Of a stretch of DNA of 64,000 nt, positions 38,644 through 47,336 are shown one piece after another (the first letter of the stretch is position 1; the number at the start of each line of letters is the position of its first letter). The notes under the pieces were generated by a model, which did not search any database, was not told the origin of the DNA, and saw only the letters and a list, made by a program, of their open reading frames with translations. The position numbers and the translations under genes were made by a program. This DNA is from Phytoactinopolyspora halophila (GTDB lineage: Bacteria > Actinomycetota > Actinomycetes > Jiangellales > Jiangellaceae), in assembly GCF_003287285.1 (NCBI RefSeq), contig NZ_QMIG01000017.1, positions 46,117 to 110,116 on the forward strand, given 5' to 3'.

Positions 38644-39642
38644 ATGTCGCCCAACTCGGCACGTCAGAAAAGCACGATCGTTCGTTCTTCTCATATGCGC
38701 ATAGCGGTGCTGCGGGCAGCGTTCACCACCCTGGACCGGCTGAGCCCCGCACTCGCCAGCCGCTGGGCTCTGCGGATCTGGTGCACGCTGCCCTCCAATT
38801 CGGGCAGGCGCCAGGACAACCGGCCATATCCCGGACGGCTTTCCACGGTCCGGTTGCGCGATGGGCGCGAGGTCGCCGTGGAAACGTGGCTCCCGGTCGC
38901 CTCCGACGACAATGTCCCCGACCGCCCTGTACACGCACCCGCACCGCCCGTCCACGCCCCTACCCCGTCGGTCTCCACGTCAGGTCGGCCCGTTTACCTC
39001 GTTCACGGCTGGGGCGGCTGGCGGGGTCAGCTCGGCGCGTTCGTCGAGCCGTTGCTGCAGGCCGGGTACCGCGTAGTCGCGTTCGACGTGCCCAGTCACG
39101 GCGACTCGTCCCCGAGCGCGATCGGTCGCGGCCGCGCCACGGCTCTCGACTTCACCGACGCCCTGGCCGCCGTCGTCGCCGAACACGGCGAACCGGGCGG
39201 CATCGTAGCGCACTCCCTGGGGGCTGCGACCACCGTCCGCACGGTTCGTGACGGCCTGGGCACGCCTCGGATGGTGTTCGTCGCTCCGAGCCCGGATCCG
39301 ATCGCCACGCTCTGGAAGCTGCAACAGGCTCTCGGCTACGGGCCTCGCACGCACGAGCGCCTGCTCGGGCGGCTGGAACGGCTGGCCGGGCGCCCCCTCG
39401 ACGACTTCAATGCCTTTCTGGTGGATTCCGAGGACGCGGTGCCGCCGGCAATGATCGCTCACGATCGCCAGGACAAGGAGTCTCCCTACCAGGATGGCGT
39501 GCGGTTGGCGAGAACGTGGCCAGACGCCGAGCTGGTGACGACCAGCGACCTGGGACACCAGCGCATCCTGCTCGACGAAAGTGTGCTCAAGCTCGCCGTC
39601 GACTACCTCACCACCACACCCGCACCCCCAGATCCAGAATGA
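38644..39642 (+). CDS. Alpha/beta hydrolase
   Basis: 332 residues. Oxyanion motif VYLVHGWGGWRGQL near residue 120, nucleophile elbow IVAHSLGAATTV near 187 (S in HSLGA), and terminal His in TSDLGHQRILLDE. Residues about 75-115 are a Pro/Thr/His-rich linker. ATG 38644 has GAGG nine bases upstream; ATG 38629 or 38695 are alternatives. The TGA stop lies at the foot of a 32-base-stem hairpin shared with the convergent arsenate-reductase gene. Substrate unknown. Confidence 0.82.
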   Translation: MSPNSARQKSTIVRSSHMRIAVLRAAFTTLDRLSPALASRWALRIWCTLPSNSGRRQDNRPYPGRLSTVRLRDGREVAVETWLPVASDDNVPDRPVHAPAPPVHAPTPSVSTSGRPVYLVHGWGGWRGQLGAFVEPLLQAGYRVVAFDVPSHGDSSPSAIGRGRATALDFTDALAAVVAEHGEPGGIVAHSLGAATTVRTVRDGLGTPRMVFVAPSPDPIATLWKLQQALGYGPRTHERLLGRLERLAGRPLDDFNAFLVDSEDAVPPAMIAHDRQDKESPYQDGVRLARTWPDAELVTTSDLGHQRILLDESVLKLAVDYLTTTPAPPDPE

Positions 39643-39724
39643 TCATGTTTGGTACGTTTCCTCGGGCCGTAACACGTCTGCAGTCGTGTCATGGCCCGAG
39701 GAAACGTACCAAACATGATCATTC
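39637..39724. terminator. Very long perfect palindrome containing both convergent stop codons
   Basis: Arms 39637-39668 and 39693-39724 are perfectly complementary over 32 bases, with a 24-base centre that can itself pair (ACACG with CGTGT). The TGA of the plus-strand hydrolase (39640-39642) and the TGA of the minus-strand arsenate-reductase-like gene (39719-39721) are both inside the arms. It would end transcription from both sides as a U-poor, extremely stable hairpin and could form a cruciform. Confidence 0.75.
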
Positions 39725-40192
39725 GGAAGCCGGTGGAGCGAATAGCGGGGCGGAGGACGGCAGGCCAAGACGCGCCAGCAGGTCCCGGACGCGGCGCTCG
39801 ATCTCGTCCCGGATCGGCCGCACCCCGTCGACGTCCAGTCCCGCCGGATCGTCGAGCACCCAGTCTTCGTAGCGCTTCCCGGGAACCACGGGGCAGGCAT
39901 CACCGCACCCCATGGTGACGACGACGTCGACGGCATGCAGCATCTCGTCGGTCCAGCGCGTCGGGGAGGCCTGCGAGATGTCGATGCCCCGCTCGGCCAT
40001 GGCCTGCACCGCTGCCGGGTTCACGTGCTCGGCCGGCTCCGATCCGCCGGATAGGGCCATCGCCCGACCATCCGCCAGGTGTTCAAAGAAGCCCATGGCC
40101 ATCTGCGAGCGCCCGGCGTTGTGCACGCACAGGAACAGTACCGCCGGCGTGCCGTCCGCATGGTCGGCCAGGTGCTCATGCACATCCCTCAC
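39719..40192 (-). CDS. Arsenate reductase / low-molecular-weight protein-tyrosine phosphatase family
   Basis: 157 residues. The P-loop near the N terminus is FLCVHNAGRSQMA, a CX5R phosphatase loop as in thiol-dependent arsenate reductases of actinobacteria (mycothiol/mycoredoxin type). DEMLHAVDVVVTMGCGDACPVVPGKRYEDW supplies the recycling cysteines, and WVLDDPAGLDVDGVRPIRDEI the Asp-Pro acid. The family reduces arsenate to arsenite. There is no arsenite pump or ArsR regulator next to it, so its arsenic role is inferred from the family alone. Convergent with the upstream hydrolase gene. Confidence 0.88.
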   Translation of the reverse strand: MRDVHEHLADHADGTPAVLFLCVHNAGRSQMAMGFFEHLADGRAMALSGGSEPAEHVNPAAVQAMAERGIDISQASPTRWTDEMLHAVDVVVTMGCGDACPVVPGKRYEDWVLDDPAGLDVDGVRPIRDEIERRVRDLLARLGLPSSAPLFAPPASE

Positions 40193-40430
40193 CGTCCCTC
40201 ACGTCCTTCCCCGGTCCCCTCATCCGCAGCACGCTGACCTCAACCGATACGGCGACGGCACCTCAAGCCTACGTTCTCGCACCGCGACATCGTGCGCACC
40301 CGTTCCCGTACAGACGCCCGGACCCCGGCGCCCCGGGCCGCACGCGGCCGCCCGTCACGCTCCGGCACCGCACCGTTACGCTGGACGCCGCATGGACGAC
40401 GGCTTTTCCTGACTTTTCCTGGGGGCATCG

Positions 40431-41342
40431 GTGAACGACAGGCCCGTGAACGTTGGTCTCGTCGGAGCGGGACCGTGGGCTTCGATCCTGCACGCGCCCG
40501 TGTGGACGGGCGGTCCGGAAGCGACGCTGTCGGCCATCTGGGCGCGTCGCCCGGAAGCGGCATCCGAGCTCGCCGCCGAGTACGGCACGGAGGCGGTGCC
40601 GTCGTTCGAGGCATTACTGGAGCGCTCCGACGCGGTCGCCTTCGCGGTACCGCCGCAGGTCCAGTGGGAGCTCGCCGTCCGCGCCGCTCGCGCCGGCAAG
40701 CATCTGATTCTTGAGAAACCCATCGCCGATTCACTCGATCACGCACGGGAGCTGGCCTCCGCCGTCGACGAGTCCGGCGTGGGCTCGATGGTGATGTTCA
40801 CCAGCCGGTTCGACCCGGGAGTGCGGACCTTCCTGGAGAAGGCGCAGGCCTTCGACACGGTGGGTGCCCGGGGTGCGGTGATCACGCCGGCTTTCCTCCG
40901 CGGGCCGTTCTCCAACTCCCCGTGGCGGCACGAGCGCGGCGCCCTCGTCGATGTCGGCCCGCACATCCTCGACATGCTCACGGCTGCTCTCGGCCCGGCG
41001 GCCCGGATCGGTGCCCGCTCGACCGATCGCGGCTGGTTCGGCCTGCATGTGGATCATGCGAGTGGCGCGGCGTCCGACGTGACGCTGAGCTGTCGCATCG
41101 GCCTGGAGCGGGGGCGGTTCGAGGTGGAATTGTTCGGCCCCGAGGGCGCACTCGCACTCGCTGCGGAAACGCGGGACGAGGCCGCGATGCGTGCCACCAT
41201 GCGCACCGAGCTCGCCGGGATCGTCCAGGGCCAGACCCACCCCTGCGATGCCCGTCGCGGGCTCTACATTCAGGCGCTCGTCGACGCCGCGGAACGCTCT
41301 CTCGGTGACGGCTCTGTCCCGGTCGCTCCCGCCGAGCCGTAA
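40431..41342 (+). CDS. Gfo/Idh/MocA family oxidoreductase
   Basis: 303 residues from GTG 40431. Rossmann motif VGLVGAGPWASILHAPVW, then the family signature KHLILEKPIADS near residue 88 with the catalytic Lys in EKP. The C-terminal half has VDVGPHILDMLTAALG, matching the substrate-site His/Asp region. NAD(P)-dependent oxidation or reduction of a sugar, inositol or related polyol is expected. It stands alone between the arsenate-reductase-like gene and an MFS gene. Confidence 0.88.
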   Translation: MNDRPVNVGLVGAGPWASILHAPVWTGGPEATLSAIWARRPEAASELAAEYGTEAVPSFEALLERSDAVAFAVPPQVQWELAVRAARAGKHLILEKPIADSLDHARELASAVDESGVGSMVMFTSRFDPGVRTFLEKAQAFDTVGARGAVITPAFLRGPFSNSPWRHERGALVDVGPHILDMLTAALGPAARIGARSTDRGWFGLHVDHASGAASDVTLSCRIGLERGRFEVELFGPEGALALAAETRDEAAMRATMRTELAGIVQGQTHPCDARRGLYIQALVDAAERSLGDGSVPVAPAEP

Positions 41343-41356
41343 CCGGGCGATCGTCG

Positions 41357-43030
41357 TCACCTCTTTCCACCGGCGCGCCTGCGCACCTTGACCGGACGCG
41401 GCATCGTCAGACAGGCGAACACGCCACCGATCAGGACAATGGCCGGCATCAGGATGGCTGACCGAACGGCATCGGTGAATCCGTGCACGAAGGCCGCCTC
41501 TGCCGCGGCTCGGGCGTGCTCGGCAATATCAGCCGGCGCGGACTCGGGAAGGTCGAATTCGAGCCGGGCTGCCGCGTCGGCGGCGCCGCCAGCGCGGGTC
41601 ACTCCGCCGCTGATCTGATCGACGAACTGTTCACGATACTCCACGGGGAGCTCGCCGGCCCGCGCGATCGCCTCGCGTCGCACCTCGGTCGCCAGGCGCG
41701 CCTGCAACAGGACACCGACAGCGGCGCTCCCGACGACGCCTCCCACCTGGCGCAGCGTGTTGAACAGGCCGGAGCCACTGCCCACCAAAGGCGGGGGCAG
41801 GCTGAGTGTGCCGAGGGTGGCCAGCGGCGCGAAGATCGCTCCCATGCCGAGCCCGGCAAGGGTCAGCGGCAGGACGAGTGTCCACGGCGAGCTGTCGGCC
41901 CGGATCACCCAGGCGAGCAGCGCCAGCCCTGCCGAGTATCCGGTGAATCCCGCAGCTCCAAGCATCCGCCCGTCGACGCGCTCGGCGATCCGGCCGATGA
42001 ACACCGACATGACCCCGGACGCGAACGCCATCGGAGCAGCGATCAATCCGGCGAGCAATGCCGGATACCCCCGAACGGTTTGCAGGTAGAGCATCAGTGG
42101 CAGCACCGCCCCGATCAACGCGAAACCCAGTGTCCAGTTCGCGAGGATGGACAGCGAATAGCTCCGGAACTCGAACAGCCGCAGGGGCAGCAGCGGCTCC
42201 CGATGGGTCCGGCGCTGCCACATCACGAAGGCAACCAGCAGGACGAGTCCTCCGCCGAGCAACCACCACACGGTGATCGGCCCGGCCACGCTCCCCCATT
42301 CGAAGCGCTCACCTTCCTGCAACCCGAAGATCACGGCGGCGAGACCGACCGTGAACAGGGCTATGCCTAGCGGATCAAAGCGCCGGCTGTGGCGGGGTTG
42401 CCAGTCCGGCACCAGCCGGACCGTCATCGCTATCGCTACGAGACCCACGGGGACGTTCACGTAGAAGATCCATTGCCAGCCCAAGCTGTCGACGAGGAGC
42501 CCGCCCAGCAACGGGCCGCTGACCGTCGCCACGCCAGCGGTTCCGCCCCAGGCTCCCATGGCCACACCGCGCCGTCCGGGCGGAAACAAATGATAGACGA
42601 AGGCCATGGTCTGCGGCATCATCGCGGCCGCCCCCAGTCCTTGGCCCGCCCGCGCCGCGATCAGCGGTTCGACGCTCGTCGCCAGACCGCACGCGAACGA
42701 CGACGCGGTGAACAGGGCCAGCCCGGTGAGGAACACCCGCTTCGGTCCGTATCGATCACCAAGCCGGCCCGTCACCAGCAAGGGAACGGCCAGGGCCAGC
42801 AGGTACACGCTGTTGACCCAGATCATGTTCTCCAGGTTGGTCTGCAGCGCCACCAGCATCCGCGGGATCGCGATGTTGACGATGGTGGTGACCAACAAGA
42901 TCATGAAGAATCCGAGACACAGCGCGCTCAACGCCAGCCACGCGCGCCTCGGCTGGAACTCCTCGTCCGGCGAATCAGCCGCCGACGGCCGATCCTGCAG
43001 ATCGCCGTTCACGTTCCTGGCCCGAGTCAC
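41357..43030 (-). CDS. MFS transporter, DHA2 (14-TM) drug-efflux type
   Basis: 557 residues with about 14 hydrophobic helices. Motif A is LVTGRLGDRYGPKRVFLTGL between helices 2 and 3; motif C-like sequence is GGTAGVATVSGPLLGGLL in helix 5, typical for drug:proton antiporters of the EmrB/QacA type. GTG 43030 follows GGAGTGA. The large loop near residue 470-510 and the C-terminal helix fit the 14-TM family. Possibly exports a toxic compound; no adjacent regulator. Confidence 0.92.
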   Translation of the reverse strand: MTRARNVNGDLQDRPSAADSPDEEFQPRRAWLALSALCLGFFMILLVTTIVNIAIPRMLVALQTNLENMIWVNSVYLLALAVPLLVTGRLGDRYGPKRVFLTGLALFTASSFACGLATSVEPLIAARAGQGLGAAAMMPQTMAFVYHLFPPGRRGVAMGAWGGTAGVATVSGPLLGGLLVDSLGWQWIFYVNVPVGLVAIAMTVRLVPDWQPRHSRRFDPLGIALFTVGLAAVIFGLQEGERFEWGSVAGPITVWWLLGGGLVLLVAFVMWQRRTHREPLLPLRLFEFRSYSLSILANWTLGFALIGAVLPLMLYLQTVRGYPALLAGLIAAPMAFASGVMSVFIGRIAERVDGRMLGAAGFTGYSAGLALLAWVIRADSSPWTLVLPLTLAGLGMGAIFAPLATLGTLSLPPPLVGSGSGLFNTLRQVGGVVGSAAVGVLLQARLATEVRREAIARAGELPVEYREQFVDQISGGVTRAGGAADAAARLEFDLPESAPADIAEHARAAAEAAFVHGFTDAVRSAILMPAIVLIGGVFACLTMPRPVKVRRRAGGKR

Positions 43031-43142
43031 ATCTCACTCCTGGTCGCGACCTTACTCGGCCGCAACGCACCTCCGCGCGCGCACCGCGGGATCCGGGGGT
43101 GTGGTGCGGACCACACGGTACGCGCCGGGTAACCTGCCTGAC

Positions 43143-43925
43143 GTGGTCTCGTTACGCGTGGGCACGTACAACATCTTGAACGGACTCGCCGTCGCCTCCG
43201 GCCAGGTCCGGGATCGAGATCTTCATGCCGCGATCACCGCTCTCGACACGGACATCGTCGCTTTGCAGGAGGTCGACTACGGACAGCTCCGGAGTGGAAG
43301 GGCCGACCAGGCAGCCATCGCGGCCGACGCCGTCGGCGCCCGCTCCTGGAGGTTCGCTCCATCACTGATCGGAGATCCGTCTGGCCGGTGGGAGGCCGTC
43401 GACCTCCTCTCTTCACCGGACGAGCCGAGCTACGGGATCGCGCTCGTGTCCCGGATTCCCCTGCACAGTTGGCAAGCGCGCGCGTTTCCCGCCGCCTCGG
43501 TGCCGGTGCCGTTGAAGGTCGCCGGGCGCCGCGGCCTGACGCCGGTGAATGACCATCCACGGACCGTACTGGCAGCCGTCGCCGACACACCCGAGGGCTC
43601 GTTCACCGTCGCTGCCGCCCATCTGTCATTCGTCCCCGGATGGAACGTGCGCCAGCTCCGGGCTATTACCCGATGGCTCGCCACGATGCCCGCGCCACAC
43701 GTGCTGCTCGGGGACCTGAACCTGCCCGGCAACGTTCCCGCTCGGGTCACCCGCTGGTTCCAGCTCGCCCGAACCCGGACGTATCCGTCCTGGAGGCCAC
43801 GTGTCCAGTGGGATCACGCGCTGGCCAGCGCAGCGGTGACCGCTCACGCCACAACCACGCACCGGCTCGCCGTCAGTGACCACGCCGCGCTCACCGTCGA
43901 CATCGACCTCGAACCCGGCACATGA
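43143..43925 (+). CDS. Endonuclease/exonuclease/phosphatase family protein
   Basis: 260 residues from GTG 43143. EEP-fold motifs in order: LRVGTYNILNG (Asn), DIVALQEVDYG (metal Glu), SYGIALVSRIPL, VAAAHLSF (His), LLGDLNLPG (Asp-Asn), QWDHALAS and VSDHAALTV (Asp-His catalytic pair). The family cuts phosphodiesters in nucleic acids, inositol phosphates or sphingomyelin. No signal peptide. The TGA stop is followed nine bases later by the long hairpin at 43935-44008. Confidence 0.88.
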   Translation: MVSLRVGTYNILNGLAVASGQVRDRDLHAAITALDTDIVALQEVDYGQLRSGRADQAAIAADAVGARSWRFAPSLIGDPSGRWEAVDLLSSPDEPSYGIALVSRIPLHSWQARAFPAASVPVPLKVAGRRGLTPVNDHPRTVLAAVADTPEGSFTVAAAHLSFVPGWNVRQLRAITRWLATMPAPHVLLGDLNLPGNVPARVTRWFQLARTRTYPSWRPRVQWDHALASAAVTAHATTTHRLAVSDHAALTVDIDLEPGT

Positions 43926-43934
43926 TCCCGAGTG

Positions 43935-44008
43935 CCCACTTCTTGGGTTTGCGGAACGTCCAGGAGGCTCTCACGGGCTCTGGACGTTCCGCAGACCCAA
44001 GAAGTGGG
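43935..44008. terminator. Long hairpin between the exonuclease gene and a reductase-gene remnant
   Basis: Arms 43935-43963 and 43980-44008 pair over 29 bases. The single exception is a T-G pair (U-G wobble in the plus-strand RNA). Loop 16 bases. It lies nine bases past the TGA of the exonuclease gene and 44 bases beyond the stop of the minus-strand remnant, so it was probably the shared terminator of two convergent genes. Confidence 0.75.
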
Positions 44009-44051
44009 ACGTACGAACCTGATCCCCGGCGTCACGAGCAGCGTCGTAGTG

Positions 44052-44123
44052 TCAGGCTTGGTGCAGCGGCACTTCGGTGTCGGTGAGCCGGGACGGGTCG
44101 ACCGTGCGCCCGGACCGGACGAG
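44052..44123 (-). pseudogene. 3'-end remnant of an FAD oxidoreductase gene (second copy of the end of the gene at 48462-49700)
   Basis: On the minus strand 44123-44052 encodes LVRSGRTVDPSRLTDTEVPL followed by HQA and a stop, nearly identical to the C terminus of the intact oxidoreductase (LTDTDVPLHHM). The DNA of 44060-44123 matches 48470-48533 at 62 of 64 bases. It has its own stop codon and lies beside the long hairpin terminator, as the true end of a gene would. See the finding on the 64-bp direct repeats. Confidence 0.8.
44060..44123. repeat. 64-bp direct repeat, copy A (left edge of the 4.3-kb island)
   Basis: Matches copy B at 48470-48533 at 62 of 64 positions, same orientation, 4,410 bases apart. 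The two differences are in the coding frame of the reductase end (one changes Asp to Glu). The segment between the copies has a lower GC content than both sides. Confidence 0.85.
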
Positions 44124-44214
44124 ACGCTCGCGGATTCGAGGCCAAAGGCACTTTCCTACAACACCTCCTCAAGAGAGGCAACCGTCGCGAGTGACCCACC
44201 CCGACTTCCGACGA

Positions 44215-45186
44215 TCAAGAAACCCGAACCGGGGCCAGTATTTCTTCCGCCTGGTTAAGGACTTCAGTCTCGATATCCAGACCCGAGACCGCTACGTTGT
44301 CCTTGAGCTGCTTCTCATTCGACGCGCCGATGATGACACCAGAGATCACAGGATTACGCAGGCACCATGCCAGCGCGACCTGTGAAGGCTTATATCCTGC
44401 TTCTTTCACGAACGCACAGAACCTCTGCACCGTCGCCAGCAGGTAGTCATCGAAATAGCGCTCGAACATCCAGGTATTCGAGGACCTAGCCGCACGACTT
44501 CCGGGAGGAAGCTCTCCTCCCGGTGAATACTTCCCGACCAAGACTCCATGATCGAGTGGGGAGAAGGCCAGCACACCCATTCCAAGTCTTTCGCACTCTG
44601 GAAAGACGTGATCCTCTCCGGTTCTCCAGAGGAGGGAGTACCGGGGTTGATTGCTGACAGGTAGATCCCATCCTCGCTGCCTACATACGGCAACTGCACT
44701 CTTCAATTGACTCGCCGACCACTCCGAAACGCCCCAGTACATGATCTTTCCCTGTCTGATCAAGTCATTCATCGCTCCAATCGTCTCCTCGAGCGGCACT
44801 GTGGGATCGTAACGGTGACATTGGTAAAGGTCTATGTAGTCAAGACCGAGTCGCCGCAGCGAACCGTCAATCTGTGCCATGACGTGTTTTCGCGACAACC
44901 CTCTCTCCAGTGGCCCCTTGCCCATTGGAGAAAACACTTTGGTAGCAATCAAATAAGTATCTCTGGGGAGAACCGAAACCGCCTTGCCGAGAACTATTTC
45001 AGCTTCTCCCTCACGTCCCTCCGGGTATGTGTTCGCTGTGTCGAAAAGGTTGACTCCGAGATCGTACGCCAACCGTGTGCACTCGATGACCCGTTCTTCG
45101 TCATCTCGTCTAGCATGTGTCAGCCACGTGCCAAGCGAGACCTCCGAGACTTTGATACCCCACTGCCCCAGGCTCCGATATCTCAT
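44215..45186 (-). CDS. Aldo/keto reductase (Kv-beta/YghZ-like)
   Basis: 323 residues. It starts MRYRSLGQWGIKVSEVSLGT; catalytic Asp and Tyr are in NLFDTANTYPEGREGEAE, Lys in YLIATKVF, His in YQCHRYDPTVPLEE. The NADPH-site segment is VISGVIIGASNEKQLKDN. This is the group related to potassium-channel beta subunits and YghZ, which reduce aldehydes. GGAGGGAAG precedes the ATG at 45186. It is the last gene of the island's minus-strand cluster. Confidence 0.9.
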   Translation of the reverse strand: MRYRSLGQWGIKVSEVSLGTWLTHARRDDEERVIECTRLAYDLGVNLFDTANTYPEGREGEAEIVLGKAVSVLPRDTYLIATKVFSPMGKGPLERGLSRKHVMAQIDGSLRRLGLDYIDLYQCHRYDPTVPLEETIGAMNDLIRQGKIMYWGVSEWSASQLKSAVAVCRQRGWDLPVSNQPRYSLLWRTGEDHVFPECERLGMGVLAFSPLDHGVLVGKYSPGGELPPGSRAARSSNTWMFERYFDDYLLATVQRFCAFVKEAGYKPSQVALAWCLRNPVISGVIIGASNEKQLKDNVAVSGLDIETEVLNQAEEILAPVRVS

Positions 45187-45283
45187 GACTTCCCTCCAGC
45201 GACATGGCTGCCGAAGCTAACGGCAGTTGAGATACTTCTCTACCTGCCGACACAGCCACGTTCGAGGAGGCGGTCTCCACCGC

Positions 45284-46252
45284 TTACTCTGTCACCCGGC
45301 GACAAGCCGCCTGCTCGAGCCGGGCGGCACTACGGATAGCATTCAGTGCATCCTCCGACCTCACGAGGAACGGCGCACCAGTGGTCACCGCGTCTAAGAA
45401 GTGATCGACTTCGGCTCGCAGAGCGCCCCCGATTTGCCCACGCACTGACGGCCACGCCGTGCAGTCCAGCTCATGGGCTCCGTTGGGCTCGTACAGCGTC
45501 ACGCCGTCACCACTCCACGTCGCCTGCACCACGCCACCCTGACAGTGCACCTTCAAATCCCAACGAGCAGCCGCGCTGCTGGGCAGCGTCCAGCCTGTCA
45601 CCATATTGAAGCCGATACCGCTGCTAAGTGAGCCAGTCGCAGAGAAGGTCGAACAGTCCGCCCCCGATTCGATTAGTTGCGCTCCGTCCACCTCATCCAC
45701 GACACCTTCACCAATCCACTGGATGAGATCAATGTCATGGATGGCGAAGTGCCACAAGGGATTCGTCGTCTCAGCGACGCGTGCACCGATTGACTTCGGT
45801 CCCCATGTCGACGTGGTGATCATTACCGGCCTGCCGATAGTGGAGCCGGAAACCGCCTCGGCAACGCGCGTATAGCGGACGAAGAAGCGAGTGATGTGTC
45901 CCGTCATTACCCGGCTACCACGCGCACGCGCACGATGCAGAATGGCCTCCGCGTCGTCTACCGTCGTCGCCAGCGGCTTCTCGATCAGAACGTGCACTCC
46001 GGCCTTTATCAGGGTCTCTGCGGGCTTCCGGTGCGAGGAATCGGGAGTTGCAATGACCGCCACGTCCGGCTCGATCTCGTCAATCGCCTCTGAGAGTTCG
46101 ACGAACCCTTTCACTCCGAGCTCGGCACCAAGAGTTGAAGCCGCACTCGTGGAGCTGTCGACCACGCCATGCAGGTCAGCCATCGTAGAATCGCGAATCG
46201 CACGTGCATGAAGCGACCCCATAAAGCCAGCTCCGACAACCAGCGCCTTCAT
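45284..46252 (-). CDS. Gfo/Idh/MocA family oxidoreductase
   Basis: 322 residues. MKALVVGAGFMGSLHARAI forms the dinucleotide loop, HVLIEKPLATTVDDAE the family catalytic motif (Lys in EKP), and NPLWHFAIHDIDLIQWIGE the substrate-binding His/Asp motif. Perfect GGAGGAAA upstream of ATG 46252. Expected to oxidise or reduce a sugar or cyclitol with NAD(P). It sits in the island with two SDR genes and an aldo/keto reductase, all plausible steps of one small-molecule pathway. Confidence 0.9.
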   Translation of the reverse strand: MKALVVGAGFMGSLHARAIRDSTMADLHGVVDSSTSAASTLGAELGVKGFVELSEAIDEIEPDVAVIATPDSSHRKPAETLIKAGVHVLIEKPLATTVDDAEAILHRARARGSRVMTGHITRFFVRYTRVAEAVSGSTIGRPVMITTSTWGPKSIGARVAETTNPLWHFAIHDIDLIQWIGEGVVDEVDGAQLIESGADCSTFSATGSLSSGIGFNMVTGWTLPSSAAARWDLKVHCQGGVVQATWSGDGVTLYEPNGAHELDCTAWPSVRGQIGGALRAEVDHFLDAVTTGAPFLVRSEDALNAIRSAARLEQAACRRVTE

Positions 46253-46304
46253 ATATTTCCTCCATCACCGCCAACAGCACGTCAGGGCTCGAACAGGCGC
46301 ACAA

Positions 46305-47093
46305 TCACCAGGCAGTCCAACCACCGTCGACGACGATTTCGGCCCCGGTAACGAAACTCGCTTCCGTGGAGAGCAGGAAATTGATGACACCGGCGATTTC
46401 CTCGGGACATCCCATACGGCCCATAGGTGTCGCGTCGCTCAGGCGATCAATACCATCTTGATCCAACTTCCCTACGTCGATCATTCCCGGAGAGACGGTG
46501 TTCACGCGCACCCCCATCTGTGCTGCCGCCACGGCCAGTTCCTTGGACAGCATCCGCAAGCCCCCTTTAGATGCCGCATACGACACGTCACGAACCGGCC
46601 CGTAAGAAGTTCTCGCAGGAAGACGATCGTCATAGTATCTGTTGTTGAGAGCGACCTTGCCATACACCGAAGCGACGTTCACAATCGAGCCACCCTGCCC
46701 TTCACCGACTCGCCGGATCACCTCGAACGACAAGAATGCCGCCGATTCGAGATTGAGGACCATATTTTCGCGCCATGCTTCGACATCTTGAGAAAGCAAG
46801 GGAGAAATATTCGAATCGCCAACATTGTTGACCAGACCGTACAACCGCTCCCTCGTTGCTTCTGTGGCCAACAACACGTCTTCTCTTCCCTCGATCGTCG
46901 CAACATCAGCAGAGACCGGGTAAGCTGACCCGCCAATTCCTCCGATCCATTCCGCCGTTTCGTCCAACGGACCTTTATTGCGACCCACGAGGACGCACGA
47001 AAAACCTGAGCGAGCGAGTCGCACCGCCGTTGCGCGCCCGATACCACTGCCCGCGCCAGTTACAATTACCAAGCGATTCTCACCAGGATCCAC
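46305..47093 (-). CDS. SDR family oxidoreductase with an insertion before the catalytic Tyr
   Basis: 262 residues. TGxxxGIG loop in VIVTGAGSGIGRATAVRLA, NNVGD near 92, catalytic Ser in IVNVASVYG and Tyr/Lys in VSYAASKGG, C terminus FVTGAEIVVDGGW as in classical SDRs. Serine and tyrosine are 30 residues apart instead of about 13; the extra segment (NNRYYDDRLPARTSY) is shared in position and length with the neighbouring paralogue. GTG 47093 follows GGAGGAG. NAD(P)-dependent dehydrogenase of unknown substrate. Confidence 0.9.
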   Translation of the reverse strand: MDPGENRLVIVTGAGSGIGRATAVRLARSGFSCVLVGRNKGPLDETAEWIGGIGGSAYPVSADVATIEGREDVLLATEATRERLYGLVNNVGDSNISPLLSQDVEAWRENMVLNLESAAFLSFEVIRRVGEGQGGSIVNVASVYGKVALNNRYYDDRLPARTSYGPVRDVSYAASKGGLRMLSKELAVAAAQMGVRVNTVSPGMIDVGKLDQDGIDRLSDATPMGRMGCPEEIAGVINFLLSTEASFVTGAEIVVDGGWTAW

Positions 47094-47336
47094 GCGACTC
47101 CTCCACAGGGAGACAATACTGGCCAGCCATACATCTAAAGATCACGCGAGTGGCGATGTGCCACAATAGAAAATTCCGCCCGGACAAAAACAACGGATAT
47201 GGGAATTAAGTGCGCCTAATTACTTTGATGATAGTATACGCATGCCGTCCGGCCGCGGCAACTCGCTGGCAGGATCGTGAATAATTCCGGACTACCGATT
47301 CCAAGGATGTCCACTATCGAGAGAGGATCTCCATGG

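Noticed and set aside
36544..38955. An 803-codon open frame on the minus strand
   Set aside because: It lies opposite the 5'-nucleotidase and TetR genes, has no family motifs, and arises from GC-rich codon bias.
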